A stretch of 64,000 nt of DNA, taken from NCBI GenBank assembly GCA_019638595.1, contig JAHBTJ010000013.1, forward strand, positions 124,001 through 188,000. Direction: 5' to 3'. Positions within the stretch are counted from its first letter, which is position 1; each line of letters starts with the position of its first letter. Shown here piece after piece: positions 8,813 through 15,649 of this stretch. The notes beneath the pieces were generated by a model. That model was not told the origin of the DNA, searched no databases, and saw nothing but the letters and a program-made list of their open reading frames with translations. A program made the translations under genes and the position numbers. The DNA comes from Chitinophagaceae bacterium. GTDB taxonomy: Bacteria > Bacteroidota > Bacteroidia > Chitinophagales > Chitinophagaceae.

Positions 8813-8847
8813 CTCCTTCATCCCGCTTTGAAGGCGGGATGAAGGAG
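8813..8847 (+). promoter_or_regulatory. hairpin burying the mobC ribosome binding site
   Basis: A perfect 14-bp stem (8813-8826 with 8834-8847) and a 7-base loop. The 3' arm ends in GAAGGAG, which is the Shine-Dalgarno of mobC (start 8860). In the mRNA the site would be paired, so mobC translation should be low until the stem opens. Strong Shine-Dalgarno sites are rare in Bacteroidota, which makes this arrangement stand out. Confidence 0.6.
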
Positions 8848-8859
8848 GAAGATTTTTTC

Positions 8860-9279
8860 ATGCTATCGCATTCAAAAATAATGGAGGCACAAAATATGAT
8901 ACAGACAAATGAACAGCCAAAAAATAAAGGCGGACGCCCCGCCAAAAGCATTAAACGTAACCAGGTAGTGACGCTCAAATGTGCCAGCTACGAGCAGGCA
9001 ATGATCAGCGCCAATGCTAAAAAGGTAGGGCTTTCCGTATCAGAATTTCTCCGGGAAATGGGACTGAACGGACAGGTTGTCACTATGGAAAAAGCGTTGC
9101 CCGTAGAAATCTTAGCGCTTACTGGTACGCTCAACCACATGGCAGCAAACCTTAACCAGATCGCTAAAAAGGGCAATAGCTTGGTGGAAGAACTGAACGC
9201 TGCCGAGCGTGCCGGTCTTGAAATTCTTTCACGGGAAGTAAAAGAAGTTGCACAGCTTATCAAAACTTATCTGCAATGA
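8860..9279 (+). CDS. mobC: MobC-like mobilization relaxosome protein
   Basis: A 139-residue protein. Residues 20-70 form a ribbon-helix-helix-like region (KNKGGRPAKSIKRN, then VGLSVSEFLREMGLNG), followed by the LTGTLNHMAANLNQIAKKGN motif of the MobC family, in which LNQIAKK is characteristic. It should bind oriT DNA and help the relaxase. The start at 8860 is chosen for the AAGGAGGA box ten bases upstream. It overlaps the relaxase start by four bases. Confidence 0.85.
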   Translation: MLSHSKIMEAQNMIQTNEQPKNKGGRPAKSIKRNQVVTLKCASYEQAMISANAKKVGLSVSEFLREMGLNGQVVTMEKALPVEILALTGTLNHMAANLNQIAKKGNSLVEELNAAERAGLEILSREVKEVAQLIKTYLQ

Positions 9280-10325
9280 TCGGGAGTATATCACTTGGGG
9301 CTTCGTTCTTCCATTGTATCAGCTATTGCCTGGAAGATAAAAGAACATTAACAGAAGACCAGAAAATAAAGAAGTCATTGGAAGATGGTTTACAGCATAA
9401 AGACCGGGCAGAAGTATTGGCTTATAACAAATGCTTTGGCAATAAATACGAGCTGGCTGAACAGTTTAAGGAGGTTTCCCGGTTGAGCAGGCGGGTTGAA
9501 AAACCGGTGCTGCATTTGTCCCTAAGCCTTCCTCCTGGCGAACAATTAAACCGTAACCAACTGATTGAAGCCGGCCAGGAACTGGCAAAAGAATTTGGGG
9601 TAGCTGATAATCAATACCTCATCATCCAACATAAGGATACTAACAAACAGCATATTCATTTGGTGGCAAACCGGGTAGGTTATCAGGGAAAAGCCGCCAG
9701 CACCAGTAATAATTATTTGAAGATGGACAGGCTTTGCCGCCGGTTGGAAAAAAAGTACAGGCTGCAGCAGGTGCTTAGTGCAAAGCGTTTTTTGCCAAAG
9801 GAACAAAAATTAACTCCACGACATGACAGCCGGAAAGAGAAAATGAAAAACGATATACAGCAGTCGTTGAAGAAAGCAAAAAATTATGATGATTTTGTAA
9901 AAAGAATGCAGGCATTGGGCTACCAAGTCATAAAAGGGAGAGGTATCACTTTTATAGACGATAAAAAAGTAAGCGTTAAGGGTAGCGACCTGGGTTACTC
10001 TTTGATGACGATAGAAAAACTGTTGCAACGGAATCAACCGCAGGAATTAAAGCAGGAAAATATTTCTAAAGTTCAGGAACAGGAAATTAAAAAGCCATCT
10101 GCCAATCAACAAATCATTCCTGCCAATGCCAGATTTAAGAGAAGAATTACCGGAAAGCAGCATCCATCCTTCTTGGAAAAATCACCGTTGGAAGAATTAC
10201 AAAAGGGCATTGGCGGTATAATATCCGAATTATTAAAGCCAGGATATCCTGAAACGGATGAGATCAATCCCGAGCTGTTAAAAGAAGCGCACAGGAAAAA
10301 GAAACGGAAAAAACCAAAATGGTAA
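9276..10325 (+). CDS. mobA: MobP-type relaxase / mobilization nuclease
   Basis: A 349-residue relaxase with the three-histidine metal site in HKDTNKQHIHLVANR (H119, D121, H126, H128). An upstream region with Tyr candidates (HCISYCLED near residue 17) may supply the nucleophile. It would nick oriT and lead the strand into a mating channel supplied by another element, since no transfer genes are seen nearby. The C-terminal 100 residues are basic and helical, ending KKKRKKPKW. It overlaps mobC by four bases. Confidence 0.88.
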   Translation: MIGSISLGASFFHCISYCLEDKRTLTEDQKIKKSLEDGLQHKDRAEVLAYNKCFGNKYELAEQFKEVSRLSRRVEKPVLHLSLSLPPGEQLNRNQLIEAGQELAKEFGVADNQYLIIQHKDTNKQHIHLVANRVGYQGKAASTSNNYLKMDRLCRRLEKKYRLQQVLSAKRFLPKEQKLTPRHDSRKEKMKNDIQQSLKKAKNYDDFVKRMQALGYQVIKGRGITFIDDKKVSVKGSDLGYSLMTIEKLLQRNQPQELKQENISKVQEQEIKKPSANQQIIPANARFKRRITGKQHPSFLEKSPLEELQKGIGGIISELLKPGYPETDEINPELLKEAHRKKKRKKPKW

Positions 10326-10352
10326 AAGTTTTATGAATAAAATAAGCAGATC

Positions 10353-10769
10353 ATGGATACGAATAACAATAAATTGAACAAAGAGGAAAAGGAAAATGTA
10401 CTGCTGGTGCTCAATGAATTTTCACAGGAGTATAAGGTTAATGCCAAAGCAATAAGCATGCTTACAGCAAATGTAAAAGAATGCATTGCTAAAATAAACG
10501 AGTTTATTGAAGAATCAAAAAAGGAGTACAAGGGCGGTGAGGATCTTCAACAAATAGAACAGTTGAAAGAAAGGATAGATGAACTAAAAAATTTGATCGT
10601 TACCCAGCCAACAGAGGTAAAGCAAGAGAAAAGGATTTTACTTTTCCCGGAACACGACACAAAAGAATATTACGGAACCGTTCTGCGATGGATACTATAC
10701 ATAATTATCGCGACTTATGGATTCTTTTTGTTGAAATATTTAATTGATCTGCTAAAGATTCAACAATGA
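10353..10769 (+). CDS. coiled-coil protein with C-terminal membrane anchor
   Basis: A 138-residue protein: a charged helical region up to about residue 105, including a likely coiled coil (DLQQIEQLKERIDELKNLI), then a hydrophobic segment LRWILYIIIATYGFFLLKYL close to the C-terminus. Such proteins often follow relaxase genes in Bacteroidota mobilizable elements; their role is unknown. It starts 27 bases after the relaxase stop. Confidence 0.65.
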   Translation: MDTNNNKLNKEEKENVLLVLNEFSQEYKVNAKAISMLTANVKECIAKINEFIEESKKEYKGGEDLQQIEQLKERIDELKNLIVTQPTEVKQEKRILLFPEHDTKEYYGTVLRWILYIIIATYGFFLLKYLIDLLKIQQ

Positions 10770-11203
10770 GAACTAACACTTACTTTGTACCTTGGAACTA
10801 ACGCTTTTTGTAAAATAACAATGAATGGCTTTTCTAAGATAGTCCATTTGCGTACACTATAGTTGTAACTAAAAAAAATGAAGTATAGAATCCGAAATGA
10901 TAGATATTGTCAAGTTCTCAATTGGAGTATTTTTGGCTATCGGCGGTTGGGTAACCAACAGCCGCGATAAAAAGTTTCGTTCCTGCTTTCATAGTTTTAA
11001 CCGATTGGATAAACTTCGATTTTATTCCCCTATATCAATAATTGCCAACTGAAATCAAGCAAAATACTTATTCTGTTTCTGTAGTTACCGTCCAAAGAAT
11101 CTGTGTTCGTACAGTCCTACCTGAAGATGATAAAAGCTGCGCTGATGCTAATAACGTCAAGCCGCGCTTTCATGAAACTGATTGTTAGCGGTTCAGGCTT
11201 TTG
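10770..11203. other. intergenic region after mobilization genes
   Basis: Mostly without gene signals. One short frame (10897-11052, plus strand, 51 residues, with a hydrophobic SIGVFLAIGGWV) could encode a small membrane peptide, but nothing else supports it. This is the probable right end of the mobilizable element; I see no clear att repeat here. Confidence 0.35.
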
Positions 11204-11893
11204 TCAGTATATAAACGGTATCAACATTTTTGTGTGGTTTGCATAGTCGTCATAACCTTTGCCATATTTGCCTTTCAGATATTTGTCAAGTTTGGGTGCG
11301 TTGTAAAAAGCGAATAAACAAAAAAGAAAAATCGGAATACTCACCGCATACCAATTCCTTGTAATAATCGCATACCCTGTCACCCAAAGCATATCGCCAA
11401 AGTAATTGATATGTCTGGAATATTTGAAGAATCCTTCGGTATAAATTCTTCCTTTGTTGTCAGGGTTCTGTTTCCATTGGTTACGCAGGATCTCTCCGCC
11501 TGTGTTCAACACGCATCCGACAACAAACAGGATTATTCCAAATATGTCAATAAAGTCAATAGGTTTAGAAGTCGGCAAAGCAAACAAGGCAAACCCGATA
11601 AAATATAAAGTAAAGGCAAACGGCACACTAAAACTTTCCTCCCAGGGGATTGCTCGTTTCAGTAAAACCGTCATCATAAACGCAAATCGAAAAAATGTAA
11701 TAACGCTAAATGTGAAAATGATTATTCGTCTGCCGGTAAATTCGATTGCATTGTGAATGTGTAAAGTGTTTTCAATCCAGGTTCCTCCTTCCCGGAAAAG
11801 TATCCAAAACGATAACCATAGTATCAGAATTTCAAGAACGTGAATAATCACTTTTTGAGGTATGCTTTTACTGTATTGTCCGTATAGCATCAT
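11204..11893 (-). CDS. DUF1295/isoprenylcysteine-methyltransferase-like membrane protein
   Basis: A 229-residue integral membrane protein with five or six hydrophobic segments. The C-terminal half has the pattern of ICMT/PEMT-like enzymes: GRIYTEGFFKYSRHINYFGD, then YNAPKLDKYLKGKYGKGYDDY near the end. These proteins use S-adenosylmethionine to methylate lipids or other small hydrophobic acceptors. The substrate cannot be read from the sequence. It stands alone between two mobile segments. Confidence 0.75.
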   Translation of the reverse strand: MMLYGQYSKSIPQKVIIHVLEILILWLSFWILFREGGTWIENTLHIHNAIEFTGRRIIIFTFSVITFFRFAFMMTVLLKRAIPWEESFSVPFAFTLYFIGFALFALPTSKPIDFIDIFGIILFVVGCVLNTGGEILRNQWKQNPDNKGRIYTEGFFKYSRHINYFGDMLWVTGYAIITRNWYAVSIPIFLFCLFAFYNAPKLDKYLKGKYGKGYDDYANHTKMLIPFIY

Positions 11894-12084
11894 TGCAACT
11901 GTCTTTTAAAGTTGTACTATGTCATTACTTGTAGAACTCTTCCTTTTGCCATATTCTACTTCGTGAATAGTAAATTTACAAAAATCGAAGTGCAAGTTAT
12001 ACAGCATCTCAACCTTTATAATTATGAAATTCAGTTTCGGTTATTAAATGACCGTGAGGGTAGTGCCGCTCCTTTTAGGGGAGA

Positions 12085-12693
12085 TCATAATGATAACGGC
12101 CTGCCGTTCTTTACACATCCGCCCACATGCGTTACCTCCCTTACATCCACCAGGTGCGCGGCTTCTACCAGCTTTATCAAATAGATGCATGCTGTCAGCG
12201 GGGCTGTTATAGCAGTAGTATCACTGTTCAGGGCATTGTCCACTACCTGCTCCCAGCACTGCAGCCAGTTGTTGAGCGACCGGTAGCTGAAAAACTGCTG
12301 AAATGCCCGGTAGGGATCACTGTATTCTTTTTCAGACAGGCAGCGCGGAAACTCCTTCCACGCATCTGCGCTAACGTAATGGCTGCAATAGTATTTTTTA
12401 TGGAAGAGGTCTTCTTTTGTAATAGTAACGGCATTGTGCTTTGTATGCCTCAAAGCATGGGCGGCTTTTATAAGCGAGCGGATGAGCTTGCTGTATAAAA
12501 GTATATCGCCGGGCGAACATCCTTTGTACACACCTGCCCCGCTGGCATGACACACGAGCTTTTTGATGAGCCTGCGAAAGTGGTGCACATGCGCTTCGGC
12601 AAAGAAGTGGGCAATTACCTGGTAAGGGTCTGTAATGCATTCGCAGAGCCAGCATTGGGTGTTGAACGGGTCTTTGTGGTGCTTGGTTTTCAT
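12085..12693 (-). CDS. hypothetical protein, possible immunity partner
   Basis: A 202-residue protein rich in Cys, His and aromatic residues, mostly helical, with no signal peptide. It contains DPYRAFQQFFSYRSLNNWLQ and LIKLVEAAHLVDVRE. I do not recognise a family. The ATG at 12693 sits four bases after the stop of the preceding toxin-like gene, so the pair is one operon, and an immunity or antitoxin role is inferred only from this. Base composition is clearly more GC-rich than the neighbours, which suggests transfer. Confidence 0.5.
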   Translation of the reverse strand: MKTKHHKDPFNTQCWLCECITDPYQVIAHFFAEAHVHHFRRLIKKLVCHASGAGVYKGCSPGDILLYSKLIRSLIKAAHALRHTKHNAVTITKEDLFHKKYYCSHYVSADAWKEFPRCLSEKEYSDPYRAFQQFFSYRSLNNWLQCWEQVVDNALNSDTTAITAPLTACIYLIKLVEAAHLVDVREVTHVGGCVKNGRPLSL

Positions 12694-12697
12694 CTTT

Positions 12698-13192
12698 TTA
12701 TTTTTGAGTGAGGTCTTGCTGTTGCGGTGGCAGTACACCGGGGAAGGCGGTGATGATCTCTCCGCCGGTGCTGGTAATGACGGTAATAGTGGTTACGGTA
12801 TTGCCCGAAGTGTCTTGACCGAGCGGCGTGCCGGTATCCAGTACCCGCTGCAGGTGAGGACTGCAGGGCATTGTTTGGGGCGGTTGCTGGCAGGCGTCTC
12901 TTATGCAGGACACAATTTGCGGTATGGGTATGGTAAACTTGCCGGTAAGCGGGTGGCGCGGCACTTTGTAGTAATGGCGCTCTAAAATATGCGCCAGGGC
13001 TTTGCTGCTTAAGTACGAGCCTTTGCGCAGCAGCTTTTTACGGTGCTTTACGGGCAGTTGCCAGATAAGCCCCTCCTGCATTTGCTGCAGCCAGCTTTGG
13101 GTATCTGCCAGCAGGAACAGGGCCTGCAGCCATTGGGTTTCGTTGAAATGGATGTTGGTGTTTTGTGCAGGTGTGGCAACGGCGTTGTCCAT
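12698..13192 (-). CDS. BECR/EndoU-fold-like RNase toxin domain protein
   Basis: A 164-residue protein whose C-terminal half follows the layout of EndoU/BECR-type RNase toxins. It has HILERHYYKV with two histidines, GKFTIPIPQIVSCIRDA, and a final VITSTGGEIITAFPG, matching the family pattern of a His pair, an amphipathic helix and a terminal G-x-I-x-T-A-[FY]-P strand. The N-terminal 65 residues are helical and unlike secretion leaders. No delivery domain is seen, so it would act in its own cell. Homology is judged by eye from motif order, so the fold is probable and activity unproven. Confidence 0.5.
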   Translation of the reverse strand: MDNAVATPAQNTNIHFNETQWLQALFLLADTQSWLQQMQEGLIWQLPVKHRKKLLRKGSYLSSKALAHILERHYYKVPRHPLTGKFTIPIPQIVSCIRDACQQPPQTMPCSPHLQRVLDTGTPLGQDTSGNTVTTITVITSTGGEIITAFPGVLPPQQQDLTQK

Positions 13193-13440
13193 AACAAAAA
13201 GTTTTAGGCTGGCACCCGCACAAAAAAATAGGTGCGGGCCTTACCAACCACCGTTCTTAGTGACAGCCAAGAAAATGGATTTACGGCAAGACCCACACCT
13301 ACCTTAGGCTACAAATATAGCTATGCCAGTAGATATGGGTACTTTCACCGTCTCGCTTTCTTGGCTGTCAATCTTTGAACGACGAGACTTTTAAATATTT
13401 ATTTTCTATTATGCCCAATTATAGGTTGGGCTACTATAAA
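13193..13440 (-). ncRNA. structured leader of the toxin-like operon
   Basis: Read on the minus strand, this interval upstream of the toxin-like gene contains a 6-bp hairpin (13413-13418 with 13426-13431), a perfect 14-bp inverted repeat (13261-13274 with 13357-13370, arms TGACAGCCAAGAAA and complement) enclosing 82 bases, and a CCCGCAC/GTGCGGG hairpin with an A/T loop near 13208-13231. It matches no riboswitch I know. It may control expression of the pair or be a small RNA. Confidence 0.4.
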
Positions 13441-13458
13441 GATATATACTTTGCAATA

Positions 13459-13478
13459 AGTAAACAACTTTGTTTACT
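13459..13478. promoter_or_regulatory. palindromic operator upstream of HTH gene
   Basis: Perfect 8-bp arms AGTAAACA and TGTTTACT around actt. The site follows a TATACTTTG box and precedes the HTH gene at 13511, as expected for an autoregulatory site, and could also act on the divergent toxin-like operon. An imperfect version with the same right arm occurs at 58950-58969. Confidence 0.5.
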
Positions 13479-13510
13479 ATTTTTTAAAAAAAATTGTCCA
13501 CAATTGTATT

Positions 13511-13753
13511 ATGCGTAAGTTGGACAAGGACGATATTGATATTAAAAATAAGATAGCTATTCGCATGAAAGCCTTGCGGAAAAAGACAGGCAAGCATATG
13601 TCTGCTTTTGCATCTGAAACAGATAAAGACAAACAAAGTCAATATAGGTGGGAGAAGAAAGGTGCATCTATTCTTACAGTGAATAAATTTTGTAAGGAGG
13701 TCGGGATTTCTGTTTATGATTTTTTTAATGCCCCTATTTTTAAAGGGAAATGA
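13511..13753 (+). CDS. XRE-like helix-turn-helix regulator
   Basis: An 80-residue protein consisting of one HTH domain: IAIRMKALRKKTGKHMSAFA, ETDKDKQSQYRWEKKG, then ILTVNKFCKEVGISVYDFFN. This is the five-helix XRE layout with the recognition helix around KQSQYRWEKKG. It is divergent from the toxin-like operon and preceded by a palindrome, so it may regulate both. Confidence 0.75.
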   Translation: MRKLDKDDIDIKNKIAIRMKALRKKTGKHMSAFASETDKDKQSQYRWEKKGASILTVNKFCKEVGISVYDFFNAPIFKGK

Positions 13754-14067
13754 AAAGCATCTATTAAAGTCAGCTTTATTTTGAGGATTGAATCTATGCT
13801 GTAAAAGGATTAACTATTGGCAATAATTCTTGTCTATGCAGTATTTATTTTAGTCGCTATCCTGAGATAAAATCAATAGAGCACTCACGTTCAGCAATAG
13901 TCTTAATGGAAAACCAGGGGTTTCAATAATTGTCAATTTCTATTTGTGCCAATCCATTCTGTTTGATTTTTAATTCGGAAACAGCTACCAATTAGCTGAA
14001 AAAAAACAAATCACTTTTGAATTATCAAGTTTGGCGTGTATTTCAATTGTAAAGCTGAACAGGATTT
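13754..14067. other. non-coding gap
   Basis: About 310 AT-rich bases between the HTH gene and a convergent lipoprotein gene. No gene, strong hairpin or repeat seen. Confidence 0.4.
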
Positions 14068-14796
14068 TTAACGGGTAAAGCTTCCTACTTTGATCACAAT
14101 ATTATCATATTCGTAAGGCGCGCTATCATCATCTGTCAATGCTGTTCTTTCTTCCATAAACATATGGTCTAATAACTGTCCGGTAATATCGTATTTTGTG
14201 TAGTACGTGTCTGTCAGGGTCTCGTCGTCGTCAATAATATCGGGTTCTCTGTAAGCAATCAGGTATTTTTTATCAGCATTTGCATTACCGTAAATTAAGG
14301 TCGTGTTCCTATGACCTGGATAAAAACTGGGGAGGCTGTAAAAATTTACACAATTAAACTGAGTTTGAGAACCATTGTCGAACGGAAGCCAAAGCCCTTC
14401 TTCGCCAAGATTTGGATTTGTAGCATTTTTTAACCACCAGCCATCGCTGCGTTTTTGTATGTAGAACCCAAGTTGAGAAGGGAACTCTACTCCAAAGAGT
14501 GTCTCAGATATATACATTGCCAGCCATTTTTTTCCATCCACTACAGTATCTTTTGTTTTCCATTTAAATGTACCAATAGTATCAATCAGGTTCCCGAAAT
14601 CAGGTTCGCCATTCGATAAATCTCTGATATCTGCAGTACTGCTGTAATGATACGACATGTAATAAACGGCCCATGTGCTTCCGTCCCTTGGGTCGGTATC
14701 AGCCCCGTTGCCATTATTGTCAGGCGCATTTTTTTTGCATGAAAGAAAAGATATGGTTATCATCAGGGAGCAGAAAAGGAAAATAGCAGGTTTCAT
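14068..14796 (-). CDS. hypothetical lipoprotein
   Basis: A 242-residue protein with a lipoprotein signal ending in ITISFLSCKK (Cys about residue 20) and the low-complexity linker NNGNGADTDPRD, so it is exported and lipid-anchored. The rest is rich in Tyr, Asp and Trp and looks beta-structured. I do not recognise the family. The ATG at 14796 is chosen because the signal peptide starts there; a longer frame begins upstream. Confidence 0.7.
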   Translation of the reverse strand: MKPAIFLFCSLMITISFLSCKKNAPDNNGNGADTDPRDGSTWAVYYMSYHYSSTADIRDLSNGEPDFGNLIDTIGTFKWKTKDTVVDGKKWLAMYISETLFGVEFPSQLGFYIQKRSDGWWLKNATNPNLGEEGLWLPFDNGSQTQFNCVNFYSLPSFYPGHRNTTLIYGNANADKKYLIAYREPDIIDDDETLTDTYYTKYDITGQLLDHMFMEERTALTDDDSAPYEYDNIVIKVGSFTR

Positions 14797-14867
14797 TTTG
14801 TCAAATTTTAGTAATGCTAAATTCCGGTATGCGGTAAGCGGATACAACCCCAAAAAGGGGGATATGA

Positions 14868-14965
14868 TTTTTTGCCCGCAGATAGGCGCAGATTGTTTCC
14901 GCAGATTTTCACTGATATTTTCTGCGGGAATCTGCGGTGTATTTTATCTGCGGAGATCAGCGGAA
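14868..14965. repeat. interspersed CGCAGAT-rich palindromic repeat
   Basis: A run of CGCAGAT/ATCTGCG-type words in both orientations (for example near 14877, 14900, 14923, 14932 and 14948), giving several overlapping inverted repeats. This kind of imperfect repeat is common between genes in Bacteroidota. It lies just downstream of the response-regulator gene and may serve as a terminator or REP-like element. Confidence 0.5.
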
Positions 14966-14970
14966 AACAC

Positions 14971-15594
14971 TCATATTAACCTCTCATTAATAGCTTTGGA
15001 AACAGCTTCAGTAGCGGAATTCACCTGCAATTTCTCATAAATTTTTTTGATGTAAGACCGGATGGTTTCAAACGAAAGGTTTAATTCGGAAGCGATCATT
15101 TTATAACTATTGCCCTTGCATAATAAAGTAAGGATTTCATGCTCTCTTGCCGAAAGCCGGTAATCGGCCGCCTGCCGCTGCATGGAACTGATCACCATTT
15201 TGGCAATAGCAGGGCTCATGGATGCGCCGCCGCTAAGCACATCTTTAACAGAGGAAATGAGCTTTTCCGAAACATTTTTTTTGAGCAGGTAGCCCGAAGC
15301 GCCGGCGCATATTGCATCAAATACATTTTTATTGTCGTCAAATACGGTAAGCATGATGATGGCAACGCCGGTATTCACCTGTCTTATTTTCTTTACCGCC
15401 TCAATACCCGTCATACCGGGCATATCAATATCCATTAAGATTATATCGGGATTTTCTTCTTTTAATTGCTCCAGCACCTGCATGCAATTGCCGTAGCTGC
15501 CGGTTACCACAAACTCATCAGAAAGGGTCAGCAGCTCCTCCAGCCCTTTGCGAAGGGTCTCGTTATCTTCGTATATCGTAATCTTTGTAAGCAT
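14971..15594 (-). CDS. NarL/FixJ-family response regulator
   Basis: A 207-residue two-domain regulator. The receiver domain has the acidic pocket ED near residues 9-10, the phosphoacceptor D55 in IILMDIDMPG, T83-like in VAIIMLTVFDD and K105-like in GYLLKKN. The C-terminal LuxR-type HTH has LSAREHEILTLLCKGNSYKM and LNLSFETIRSYIKKIYEKL. It lies 55 bases after the histidine kinase on the same strand and is its cognate partner. Confidence 0.93.
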   Translation of the reverse strand: MLTKITIYEDNETLRKGLEELLTLSDEFVVTGSYGNCMQVLEQLKEENPDIILMDIDMPGMTGIEAVKKIRQVNTGVAIIMLTVFDDNKNVFDAICAGASGYLLKKNVSEKLISSVKDVLSGGASMSPAIAKMVISSMQRQAADYRLSAREHEILTLLCKGNSYKMIASELNLSFETIRSYIKKIYEKLQVNSATEAVSKAINERLI

Positions 15595-15649
15595 GCCGGG
15601 GCAAATTACATTTTTCCTTATTTTATAGTCACCCCAAAATGGGGGTACG

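Noticed and set aside
10897-11052. 51-codon frame with a hydrophobic stretch
   Set aside because: No ribosome site, promoter or context; too weak for a gene call.
12127-13307. Plus-strand frames opposite the toxin-like pair
   Set aside because: Shadow frames; the minus-strand genes have coherent motifs and four-base spacing.
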